Source of the DNA: Gammaproteobacteria bacterium
GTDB lineage: Bacteria; Pseudomonadota; Gammaproteobacteria; Pseudomonadales; Azotimanducaceae
DNA: 38,312 nt
Direction: 5' to 3'
Assembly (NCBI GenBank): GCA_007694905.1
Contig: REEU01000166.1
Coordinates: 1 to 38,312 of the forward strand
Below are positions 31,673 through 38,312 of this stretch, one piece after another. The stretch's first letter is position 1. The number at the start of each line of letters is the position of its first letter. The position numbers and the translations under genes were made by a program. Below the pieces are notes generated by a model. That model was not told the DNA's origin, made no database searches, and saw only the letters and a program-made list of their open reading frames with translations.

Positions 31673-33064
31673 CTACCGCGCTAGGGCCAGCTGTTCATTG
31701 CTGTAGAGGCTGCGCCAGCGGCCCGACCGGAAACGCTGGGTAAGCATGAGGGCTTTCAGCGCGTAATCGCCGATCAGCGCTGCGAAGACCCACTCGACCG
31801 GCAACCCCAGCCACGCGAACAGGACGGCCAGCACGCAGCGCATCCCGAGCAGTCCGGCCATGGTGGCCTTGAGCGGATAGCGGGTGTCGCCAGCACCCCG
31901 AAGCGCGCCGCCAAACGCGAACTCCACCGCCATCAACGGCTGCACGACGCCGAGGATGTATATGAACGCCACCGTGTAGCCGATCACCTCGGGATCGTCG
32001 ATCATGAACCGGGCCATCGGCTCGGCGAATGCGATCACGGCGATACCGATCGCAATCATGGACACCATCGCATAGCGCAACGAGCGCCAGCCGTCAGCCG
32101 TGGCGCCCTCCGGATCGTTGGCGCCAAGCGCTTGCCCGACCAGCGTGGAGCCGGCGATGGAAAAGCCGAAACCCACCACGAAGCACACCGAGAGGATGTT
32201 GACGCCAATGCCGTAGGCCGCGAACGCCGCCGTGCCGTAGAAGTGCCCGATTACACTGAGAAAGACGAAAAATCCGATCCGAAACACGCCCTGCTCCAGC
32301 GCCGCCGGATAACCGATGGCAAGCAGGCGCCGCACCCGAGCGCGGTCGAAGGCTTCCCGCAGTTCCCGCGCCCGGAATTCGATCACGAGCCGACCGTTCA
32401 GCCACAGCACGAGAAATGCGAGCCCGGCCACGCCGAACGCAAAGCCATTGGCGATGGCCGCGCCCTTCACACCCAGCGCCGGGAACCCGAAGTGCCCGAA
32501 GACCAGCACATAGAGGCCGAGCATGCTGATGAGGTTGGTGGCCACCCCGATCCACATGGGCGTGCGCGCATCGCCCGCTGCACGCAGGGCCGCACTCATG
32601 ATGAAATTGACTGCGAACGCGACGTTGAACAGTGACAGCCAGAAGATGAACTCGCCGGCGAGGGCAGTGGCGTCCGGTCCGAGTCCGAACAGCGCCGCGA
32701 GCTCGTGCGCATAGACGAGCACAGGCAGCGTCAGGACGACGGCCACCAGCACGCCGAGGAGCAGCGAGCTCAGGGTCGTCCGGATCGCCTCGTCGAAGTC
32801 ACGCGCCCCCCACGCCCGCGCCACCAGCGCGGTGGTGCCAACACTGACGGCCATCATGATGGCCTGAAGGGTGAAAAAGACCTGATTACCCACGGTGACC
32901 GCCGCTGCAGCAGCCGGCCCGAGGGTCGCGACCACCTTGATCGAGACGATACCCACCATCGCAAACAGCAGGTTGGTGAGGATGGACGGCCAGGCGAGTT
33001 CCCAGATGCCGGGACGCAACGAAGCGTCAGCAGCCGGGCCTGCCGGACCCGTCTTCTCAGTCAT
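31673..33064 (-). CDS. MATE-family efflux transporter
   Basis: A 463-residue membrane protein with about 12 helices in two MATE repeats. Recognisable parts are WELAWPSILTNLLFAMVGIV near the N terminus, GNQVFFTLQAIMMAVSVGTT, and VGFGFSIAGSTLVGQALGAN in the second half, followed by AFGGALRGAGDTRYPLKATM. Such transporters export cationic drugs or metabolites using a Na+ or H+ gradient; NorM/DinF-like substrates cannot be told apart here. ATG 33064 with GGAG at good spacing is chosen over a GTG eight codons upstream. It is divergent from the crotonase operon. Confidence 0.94.
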   Translation of the reverse strand: MTEKTGPAGPAADASLRPGIWELAWPSILTNLLFAMVGIVSIKVVATLGPAAAAAVTVGNQVFFTLQAIMMAVSVGTTALVARAWGARDFDEAIRTTLSSLLLGVLVAVVLTLPVLVYAHELAALFGLGPDATALAGEFIFWLSLFNVAFAVNFIMSAALRAAGDARTPMWIGVATNLISMLGLYVLVFGHFGFPALGVKGAAIANGFAFGVAGLAFLVLWLNGRLVIEFRARELREAFDRARVRRLLAIGYPAALEQGVFRIGFFVFLSVIGHFYGTAAFAAYGIGVNILSVCFVVGFGFSIAGSTLVGQALGANDPEGATADGWRSLRYAMVSMIAIGIAVIAFAEPMARFMIDDPEVIGYTVAFIYILGVVQPLMAVEFAFGGALRGAGDTRYPLKATMAGLLGMRCVLAVLFAWLGLPVEWVFAALIGDYALKALMLTQRFRSGRWRSLYSNEQLALAR

Positions 33065-33200
33065 GGTGTGAGCTCCGATCCCCTTCACGCACGCTGCAAC
33101 TGCCTGGATCCCCTGCCGATTCAGGGTAGACTCTGCCGCCGCGTACGCCGTCCGCGCTGCGTCGGGCGAACTCTACAACAACCCCGGGAGGAACGCCGAG

Positions 33201-34025
33201 ATGAGTACCACAGAAGACGTCCTCGCCCGCAGCTTCGCCGACATCGGCGTCTGCCTCGAAGGGCACATCGCAACGGTGGAGATCCAGCGCCCACCGAACA
33301 ATTTCTTCGACCACGCCCTGATCCAGCAGCTCGCAGATGCGTTCGAAGGTCTCGACGCCACCGACGCCTGTCGCGCCATCGTCCTTGCAGCGGACGGCAA
33401 GCATTTCTGTGCGGGCGCCAACTTCGGCAGCGGCAGCGACGATGCTGCGGCTGACGATGAATTCAGCGCTGATGGCTTCCGCACCAGCACCCACAAGCTC
33501 TACCACGAAGCTGTTCGCCTGTTCCGCTGCCGCAAGCCCGTGGTGGGCGCGATTCAGGGCAGCGCCATCGGCGGCGGCCTGGGCGTCGCCCTCGTACCCG
33601 ACTTCCGCGTCGCGACGCCGGGTAGCCGCTTCGCTGCCAACTTCGCCCGGCTCGGCATTCATCCCGGCTTCGGACTTACGGTGACGCTGCCTAACCTGAT
33701 CGGTCAGCAGAAAGCGCAACTCATGTTCTTCACGGGACGTCGCATCAAGGGCGACGAGGCGCTCGCCTGGGGCCTGGTGGATCTACTGGTGGATGACGAT
33801 GCGCTGCGGTCGGCCGCCATGGAACTTGCCGGCGAGATCGCAGAAAGTGCACCGTTGGCCGTCATGTCAGTCCGCGCGACGCTGCGTCAGGGGTTGGCCG
33901 ACCGCATTGCCCGCGCCACCGATCACGAACTCGCGGAGCAGCAATGGCTGCGTGAGACCGAGGACGCCCAGGAAGGCATCCGCTCGGTTGCAGAGCGCCG
34001 CGTCGGCAACTTCAACAATCGTTGA
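33201..34025 (+). CDS. Crotonase-family protein lacking both catalytic glutamates
   Basis: A 274-residue crotonase-fold protein: HFCAGANFGSG, SAIGGGLGVALVPDFRVAT, and FAANFARLGIHPGFGLTVTL. Where enoyl-CoA hydratases have Glu, this protein has Gly (GGGLGVAL) and Ala/Arg (NFARLG in place of PExxLG). The oxyanion-hole glycines remain, so acyl-CoA binding is likely but simple hydration is not. It has a strong GGGAGGAAC ribosome site and begins an operon with the LLM oxidoreductase and SDR, 25 bases upstream of the former. Isomerase, hydrolase or ring-cleavage chemistry are alternatives. Confidence 0.88.
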   Translation: MSTTEDVLARSFADIGVCLEGHIATVEIQRPPNNFFDHALIQQLADAFEGLDATDACRAIVLAADGKHFCAGANFGSGSDDAAADDEFSADGFRTSTHKLYHEAVRLFRCRKPVVGAIQGSAIGGGLGVALVPDFRVATPGSRFAANFARLGIHPGFGLTVTLPNLIGQQKAQLMFFTGRRIKGDEALAWGLVDLLVDDDALRSAAMELAGEIAESAPLAVMSVRATLRQGLADRIARATDHELAEQQWLRETEDAQEGIRSVAERRVGNFNNR

Positions 34026-34050
34026 CTCGTATCGAATTCGGGAGAAAGAG

Positions 34051-34929
34051 ATGAAACTCGGCAAACTCGGCGTCTGGTACTTCACGGATACCCTCACTGC
34101 GCAGCGCGCGGCGAAGACTGCTCAACGCATCGAAGAGATCGGCTACCGAACCTTGTGGATACCCGAGACCGTCGGCCGCAATCCTTTAGTGCACGCCGCC
34201 TGGCTGCTCGCGAACACGACGAAGCTGAACTTGGCCACCGGTATCGCCAACATCTATCACCGTGAACCGGGCGTGACCCTTGCCGGTCAGAACACCCTTG
34301 CGGAGCAGTCCGGCGGGCGCTTCATGCTGGGGCTCGGCGTGTCCCACAAGCCGCTGGTGGAAGGCGTGCGGGGGCTCACCTACGGCAAGCCGGTCGCCAC
34401 CATGAAGGACTATCTCAGCAAGATGGATCAGTCGCCCTACAACGCGCCGAAGCCGGCGGAGGCCCCTGAGCGCGTGATCGCAGCCCTCGGTCCGAAGATG
34501 CTGGAAGTGGCGCGGGATCAGTGCAACGGAGCCCACCCGTATTTCACGTCGCCTGACCACACGCGCATGGCGCGCGAAATCCTAGGACCGGACAAGCATC
34601 TGTGCGTCGAGCAGAAAGTCGTTCTGGAAACGGATCCGGACAAGGCGCGCAAGCTTGCTCGCGACGTCGCACAGATCTATATCAACCTGCCGAACTACCG
34701 CAACAACTGGCTGCGGATGGGCTTGAACGAGAAGGATCTGGCGGACGGTGGCAGCGACCGCTTTATCGATGCCACGTTTGCCTGGGGCAGCGCCGATGCC
34801 ATCAAGGATCGCCTGCTGGAACACTTCGATGCCGGCGCCAGCCATGTCTGCATCCAGCCCGTGAACCCGAACGGCGTGTTCGGTGACCTGCACTGGAAGG
34901 CATTGGAAGCACTGGTCGACACGGTATGA
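34051..34929 (+). CDS. LLM-class oxidoreductase (putative F420-dependent, MSMEG_4141-type)
   Basis: A 292-residue luciferase-like TIM-barrel protein. The N terminus KLGKLGVWYFTDTLTA, ETVGRNPLVHAAWLL, LATGIANIYHREP and FMLGLGVSHKPLVEG match the group annotated as F420-dependent 'MSMEG_4141 family' from memory. Whether the cofactor is F420 or FMN cannot be told from the sequence; F420 would be notable in a proteobacterium, and no F420 biosynthesis gene is in the window. GGGAGAAAG precedes the ATG. Its stop overlaps the SDR start by four bases. Confidence 0.88.
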   Translation: MKLGKLGVWYFTDTLTAQRAAKTAQRIEEIGYRTLWIPETVGRNPLVHAAWLLANTTKLNLATGIANIYHREPGVTLAGQNTLAEQSGGRFMLGLGVSHKPLVEGVRGLTYGKPVATMKDYLSKMDQSPYNAPKPAEAPERVIAALGPKMLEVARDQCNGAHPYFTSPDHTRMAREILGPDKHLCVEQKVVLETDPDKARKLARDVAQIYINLPNYRNNWLRMGLNEKDLADGGSDRFIDATFAWGSADAIKDRLLEHFDAGASHVCIQPVNPNGVFGDLHWKALEALVDTV

Positions 34930-35774
34930 ACCCGTTCGCGGGCCGCGTCGCACTCGTTACGGGCGGCGCATCGGGCATCGGCGCCGCGCTGGGCGCAGCG
35001 CTCGTGGCCGCCGGCGCCCGGGTCCTGCTCGCCGACATCGACCACGCAGGCGCGTGCGATCATGCCGGCGTGCTGGCACACAGTGGCAGCGGTTCGGGAA
35101 CGGCCTCCGCCGTCAGCCTGGATGTCACCGATCGCGCCGCGTTCGCAGAAGTCGTCGCAAACGTCGTGCAAGAGCAGGGTCGCCTGGATTATCTGTTCAA
35201 CAACGCGGGCATCGCGGTCATCGGCAACACGCTGGACATGGCGCCTTCGGACTGGGATCGACTGCTCGACGTCAACCTGCGCGGCGTGGTTCACGGCATC
35301 GAGGCCGCCTACCCGGTTATGGTTGCCCAGCCGGAGCAGGCCGGCTTTCGCGGCCACATCGTCAACACCGCATCGCTGGCGGGCCTGGTACCGGTACCGG
35401 GCTTTACCGGCTACGCCATGACGAAACACGCCGTGGTCGGGTTATCGGTTTCCCTGCGGGAGGAAGCGCGTCGCTACGGCGTTCGCGTCAGCGCCGTATG
35501 CCCCAGCGTGATCGGTACCCCGATGGCAGATACGGCACAGGTCCTGGGCCACGAGGAACTGCTGGTCGATCGGACAGGTCGACCGTCATGGTTGCCGAAT
35601 GCAAACTACTGCGCCCGCAAGGCGCTTGCAGGCGTACGCCGCAACAAGGCGTTGATTCCCGTGACGGCAAGTGCCCACATCGGCTGGCGACTCTACCGGC
35701 TGTGGCCGGGACTGCTGCGCCCAGTCACCCGGCGCCTGGCCCGGGAACTCGCGCCGGTGCCCGAGCAGCATTGA
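34926..35774 (+). CDS. Short-chain dehydrogenase/reductase
   Basis: A 282-residue classical SDR. The nucleotide-binding motif TGGASGIG is at residues 13-20, NNAG follows in YLFNNAGIAV, and the active-site Ser (NTASLAG) and YxxxK (GYAMTKHA) are intact. The D of VLLADIDHAG suggests NAD(H) preference. It is probably soluble; substrates may be hydroxyl or keto groups on lipids or steroids, judging by the acyl-CoA neighbours, which is inference. It starts in an ATGA overlap with the LLM gene and ends the operon, convergent with the heat-shock genes. Confidence 0.93.
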   Translation: MNPFAGRVALVTGGASGIGAALGAALVAAGARVLLADIDHAGACDHAGVLAHSGSGSGTASAVSLDVTDRAAFAEVVANVVQEQGRLDYLFNNAGIAVIGNTLDMAPSDWDRLLDVNLRGVVHGIEAAYPVMVAQPEQAGFRGHIVNTASLAGLVPVPGFTGYAMTKHAVVGLSVSLREEARRYGVRVSAVCPSVIGTPMADTAQVLGHEELLVDRTGRPSWLPNANYCARKALAGVRRNKALIPVTASAHIGWRLYRLWPGLLRPVTRRLARELAPVPEQH

Positions 35775-35810
35775 GACGAGGCTCAACGCGGCGCGGGCAT
35801 CCCCCAAGGT

Positions 35811-36317
35811 TCAGGCGGTCTTGATCTGGATCTTCCGCCCGCTGGCCTGGGCTTCCTGCGACTTCGGCAGGGTCACGCTGAGGACGCCGTTTGCGAACTT
35901 CGCGTCAGCTTGCTCGATATCCACACCCGCAGGCAGCGGGACGGAGCGGAATACGGATCCATAGCTTCGCTCGGAGAGGTAAAAGCCCTTCTTTTCCTCC
36001 TGCCGCTCCACCTTCTTCTCACCTCGGATCGTCAGCGCGTCGGCAGCGATGGAGACGTCGAGATCCTTCTCATCGAGGCCCGGCAGCTCCACCGTGACTT
36101 CGATACTCTCATCGGTCTCGACGACATCCGCAACGGCCAGCTCGACACCAAGCGTCGCCGGCCCGCCCGCCTCCCGCGGCTCGAACCGCCCCCAGAAGTC
36201 ATCGAACAGACGGTTCATGTCCCGCTGCAGACTGGCCAGCGGGTGGACGTCCCGGGAAGGCCGGTTCTCGTCGTCGCGATGATTGGCCCAGGGAATGAGG
36301 TCCTTGATACGCATCAT
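35811..36317 (-). CDS. Small heat-shock protein (Hsp20/alpha-crystallin), third of three
   Basis: A 168-residue sHSP. The N-terminal arm has SLQRDMNRLFDDFWGRFEP, the alpha-crystallin domain runs about 60-150 (VTVELPGLDEKDLDVSI; NGVLSVTLPKS), and the C-terminal I-x-I anchor is IQI in RKIQIKTA. It holds unfolded proteins and forms oligomers. Two ATGs occur in a row; GGGAGG lies four bases before 36317 and seven before 36314, so either could be used. It follows the second hsp20 gene by 14 bases. Confidence 0.94.
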   Translation of the reverse strand: MMRIKDLIPWANHRDDENRPSRDVHPLASLQRDMNRLFDDFWGRFEPREAGGPATLGVELAVADVVETDESIEVTVELPGLDEKDLDVSIAADALTIRGEKKVERQEEKKGFYLSERSYGSVFRSVPLPAGVDIEQADAKFANGVLSVTLPKSQEAQASGRKIQIKTA

Positions 36318-36331
36318 GAATCCTCCCTTGC

Positions 36332-36739
36332 TCAGGCAGCCCGGACATTGATCTGGCGCGGCTTCGCCTCTTCCGCCTTCGGCAACTCGAGCGTGAGGAC
36401 GCCATGGCGGCACACCGCGTTGATCCGCTCGGCATCAATGTCTGCAGATAGAGTGAAGGAGCGCTCGTAGTCCCCCTCACCGTACTCGGCATAGATCTGC
36501 CGATAGGTCTCTGGACGTTTGACGCCGGCACGCCCGCGGATGGTCAACACCCGCTTCTCCAGCGTGACTTCCACGCCGTCGGCGGGCACGCCCGGCATCT
36601 CCAGGGACAAAACGATCCCGGAATCGGTTTCGTAGATGTCCGCCAGCGGGCGATACACCCGGCGGGGCCGGGTCTGCTCCAGCCCTTCGGTCTCCGGCGC
36701 CAGGGCTTGCGCTGTGGCTTGGGTAAGTTTCTGTTCCAT
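36332..36739 (-). CDS. Small heat-shock protein (Hsp20/alpha-crystallin), second of three
   Basis: A 135-residue sHSP with a short N-terminal arm. The alpha-crystallin core shows LSLEMPGVPADGVEVTLEKR, YERSFTLSADIDAERI and HGVLTLELPK, and the C-terminal anchor INV occurs in RQINVRAA. The variant anchor and different arm suggest a distinct partner of the flanking sHSPs, perhaps in mixed oligomers. ATG 36739 has AAGGAG upstream. It lies 31 bases after the first hsp20 gene. Confidence 0.94.
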   Translation of the reverse strand: MEQKLTQATAQALAPETEGLEQTRPRRVYRPLADIYETDSGIVLSLEMPGVPADGVEVTLEKRVLTIRGRAGVKRPETYRQIYAEYGEGDYERSFTLSADIDAERINAVCRHGVLTLELPKAEEAKPRQINVRAA

Positions 36740-36770
36740 GTTTCTGATCTCCTTGAGTCTGCGACGGTCG

Positions 36771-37205
36771 TCAGCTCTTAATCTCAATGCGCCGCGGTTT
36801 GTCCTGCTCGGGCCGATGCAGCTCCACCGCGAGGACACCGTTGGTGACACGCGCCTCCACCCGGTCCGGGGCCACGCGGAACGGCAGCTGCACCAGACGC
36901 TGGAAATGGCCATGGCTACGCTCGCGTCGATGCCAGCCCACGGGCTCGCTGATCGTCGCAGCGGCACGCGAACCGCGGATCGTCAGCACGTCCTCACGCA
37001 CCGACACTTCCACGTCGTCCGGCGCAACGCCAGGCAGCTCCGCCGTGACCGCAATACTGTCCGGCCCCGCCCACAGGTTGACGGCCGGAAAAGCACCGGC
37101 AGCGGTCGAGGCCTGCCGGCCCAAGAGACGATCGATCTGGTTGTGCAGGCGCCGGACGTCGCTGAACGGATCGAAGTCCGGGTGCCACGTGGATGCAAAA
37201 GCCAT
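36771..37205 (-). CDS. Small heat-shock protein (Hsp20/alpha-crystallin), first of three
   Basis: A 144-residue sHSP. The core reads VTAELPGVAPDDVEVSVRED, RLVQLPFRVAPDRVEARV and NGVLAVELHRPEQ, where the usual LPK is LHR. The C terminus is RRIEIKS, an I-x-I anchor. The ATG at 37205 has GGAGGG eight bases upstream and a structured leader. It is the promoter-proximal gene of the heat-shock operon. Different central residues from the other two argue for diverged roles rather than recent duplication. Confidence 0.93.
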   Translation of the reverse strand: MAFASTWHPDFDPFSDVRRLHNQIDRLLGRQASTAAGAFPAVNLWAGPDSIAVTAELPGVAPDDVEVSVREDVLTIRGSRAAATISEPVGWHRRERSHGHFQRLVQLPFRVAPDRVEARVTNGVLAVELHRPEQDKPRRIEIKS

Positions 37206-37227
37206 TGCGGTACCCTCCTTGCCGATC

Positions 37228-37270
37228 TGAAGCGGGCCCATGCATGACGCAGAAGGCCCGCATGGCTTCA
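37228..37270 (-). promoter_or_regulatory. Leader hairpin of the small heat-shock operon
   Basis: Inverted arms TGAAGC/GCTTCA (37228-37233 with 37265-37270) and GGGCC/GGCCC (37234-37238 with 37255-37259) can form a bulged hairpin at the very 5' end of the mRNA. It ends before the ribosome site and does not clearly cover it, so it may be an mRNA-stability structure rather than a true RNA thermometer. Confidence 0.5.
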
Positions 37271-37271
37271 G

Positions 37272-37301
37272 ATATGGGTACGCTTCCCTCCTGTCTTCAA
37301 G
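37272..37301 (-). promoter_or_regulatory. Sigma-32 (heat-shock) promoter for the hsp20 operon
   Basis: On the minus strand, CTTGAAG (37301-37295) and ACCCATAT (37279-37272) are 15 bases apart, close to the sigma-32 consensus CTTGAAA and CCCCATNT. The predicted start is about 60 bases before the first hsp20 ATG. The location directly upstream of three heat-shock genes makes this a strong call. Confidence 0.8.
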
Positions 37302-37357
37302 AGCAGCGCTGATGAATTTTTCGTTATATCAACACCGCCGCGGAAGGCTTCGATCCG

Positions 37358-37363
37358 TATAAT
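37358..37363 (+). promoter_or_regulatory. Perfect -10 box for the sodium-channel gene
   Basis: TATAAT occurs 38 bases before the GTG start of the channel gene. No good -35 is visible at the right distance, so either an activator is used or the match is fortuitous. Confidence 0.4.
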
Positions 37364-37401
37364 CGCGACCCCTTAAAGTCCACAGATTCCCTGGAGCAAT
37401 T

Positions 37402-38238
37402 GTGGCCTCAAGCAACGCTGTCCCCCTGCGCGAGCGCCTTGGCGCATGGATCGAAAGTCCGCGCATTCAGGCTGCGATCATCGCGGTCATCATGCTCAAT
37501 GCGGTCACGCTCGGGCTCGAAACCTCGACGCTCATTCAGCGCCATGCCGGCGGACTGCTGCTGCGCGTGGAGCAGGTGGTGCTGACGATCTTCGTTGTCG
37601 AGATTCTGTTGAAGCTGTACGCATTCAGACTGCGCTTCTTCACCAGCGGCTGGAATGTCTTCGATTTCGTCATTGTCGGCATTGCACTGATCCCGGCAAC
37701 GGGTCCGCTCGCGATCCTGCGCGCCTTCCGCATCCTCAGGATTCTGAGGCTGCTGACCAAGGTCGACCGTCTGCGGCATCTCGTGGAATCGCTGCTGAGG
37801 GCGCTGCCGAGCATCGGCTGGATCGTCGTCCTGATGCTGATGGTGTTCTACATCTTCGGGGTCATGGGCACGAAGCTGTTTGCGGACTCCTTTCCCGAAT
37901 ACTTCGGGCATCTCGGAGCCAGCCTGTACTCCCTGTTTCAGGTCATGACGCTGGAAAGCTGGTCGCAGTCGATCTCTCGGCCGGTTATGGCCACCTATCC
38001 CTACGCCTGGGTGTACTTCCTGAGCTTCATCCTCATCACGGTGTTCACCGTCCTGAATCTGTTCATCGGCATCATCGTGAACACCATGCAGGCCAAGCAC
38101 TTCGAAGAGGAGGAGCTGCGCCGGAACGAAGCCGAGGCACGCGCCCACGCCGAGCGCGAGGAAATGCTCGACCTGTTGCGGGATGTGAGCACTCGGGTCC
38201 GACGTCTGGAGGGCGGATCGTCAGCCGGCCAGAACTGA
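37402..38238 (+). CDS. Voltage-gated sodium channel, NavBac/NaChBac-like
   Basis: A 278-residue single-domain ion channel with six helices. S4 carries four arginines every third residue (R107, R110, R113, R116 in ILRAFRILRILRLL). The pore filter TLESWS (183-188) is the sodium-selective signature of NaChBac and NavAb. S6 is followed by a charged helix (EEEELRRNEAEARAHAEREE) and a coiled coil that should assemble the tetramer. It starts at GTG with GGAG upstream; no ATG fits. It likely serves Na+-driven motility or pH/Na+ homeostasis. Divergent from the hsp20 operon. Confidence 0.94.
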   Translation: MASSNAVPLRERLGAWIESPRIQAAIIAVIMLNAVTLGLETSTLIQRHAGGLLLRVEQVVLTIFVVEILLKLYAFRLRFFTSGWNVFDFVIVGIALIPATGPLAILRAFRILRILRLLTKVDRLRHLVESLLRALPSIGWIVVLMLMVFYIFGVMGTKLFADSFPEYFGHLGASLYSLFQVMTLESWSQSISRPVMATYPYAWVYFLSFILITVFTVLNLFIGIIVNTMQAKHFEEEELRRNEAEARAHAEREEMLDLLRDVSTRVRRLEGGSSAGQN

Positions 38239-38272
38239 GCATCCAGGCCCTACCGTTCGGCGGCTGGGAGGC

Positions 38273-38312
38273 CTAGAGGCCGGCCAGCGCGACCTGGTTC
38301 ACAGCGCACGGC
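38273..38312 (-). CDS. Possible 3' end of a gene running off the window
   Basis: A minus-strand frame open to the window edge ends VNQVALAGL at a TAG (38273-38275). With only 12 codons it cannot be identified and may be chance, but the location, convergent with the channel gene, is reasonable. Confidence 0.25.
   Translation of the reverse strand, partial: PCAVNQVALAGL

Noticed and set aside
37228-37270. RNA thermometer in the hsp20 leader
   Set aside because: The hairpin is real on paper, but it does not clearly pair with the ribosome site and lacks a ROSE- or fourU-type element, so I call it only a leader hairpin.
1-38312. CRISPR arrays, tRNA or rRNA genes, insertion sequences, phage genes
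   Set aside because: I saw no regularly spaced repeats, cloverleaf or rRNA-like sequence, transposase or integrase motifs, or flanking direct repeats.

Overview
The window is a dense, high-GC stretch of bacterial chromosome with about 43 supportable protein genes, short intergenic gaps and no rRNA, tRNA, CRISPR array, insertion sequence or phage gene that I can see. Gene content suggests a Gammaproteobacterium: an EnvZ/OmpR pair, SirB2, a lutABC cluster, an E. coli-type MscS, a DauA-like D-amino-acid dehydrogenase and a DUF4168 protein. Three crotonases, an acyl-CoA ligase, a thiolase, two MaoC-type hydratases, a luciferase-like (LLM) oxidoreductase and an SDR point to degradation of fatty acids or more complex lipids such as sterols or terpenoids. 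The species cannot be named from this.

Layout. 1-302: no convincing gene, possibly a decayed end of a membrane-protein gene. 303-3593: small membrane protein, hemerythrin-like protein, DauA-like flavoenzyme and a crotonase. 3634-8879 (minus): lutA, lutB, a ClpP-family protease, lutC and an acyl-CoA ligase. 9026-11531 (plus): HSL-family esterase, YciI protein, 2-hydroxyacid dehydrogenase and a small conserved protein. 11534-15108 (minus): OmpA-like protein, AsmA-like protein, crotonase and two MaoC-type hydratases. 15295-16143: mscS. 16387-18926 (minus): exported protein, ompR, envZ. 19037-20227: thiolase. 20424-21538: an unrecognised protein convergent with a short DUF1704-like protein. 21864-26835 (plus): orphan TolC-like protein, a class II photolyase fused to a renalase-like flavoprotein, and a CDF metal exporter. 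26875-27252: SirB2. 27422-30774 (plus): four overlapping genes (two alpha/beta hydrolases, a CinA/NadD-type fusion, a cytidine-deaminase-fold enzyme). 31045-33064 (minus): DUF4168 protein and a MATE exporter. 33201-35774 (plus): crotonase, LLM oxidoreductase, SDR. 35811-37205 (minus): three small heat-shock proteins behind a sigma-32-like promoter. 37402-38238: a NavBac-type voltage-gated sodium channel.

The most noteworthy items are the photolyase/oxidoreductase single-chain fusion with both electron-transfer tryptophans kept; a catalytically intact ClpP-like protease between lutB and lutC; the CinA-NadD fusion in a translationally coupled operon with a deaminase and two hydrolases; a DUF1704-like protein that appears to have lost its metallopeptidase core; and crotonases lacking one or both catalytic glutamates. 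All family assignments come from reading motifs by eye; no database search was run.
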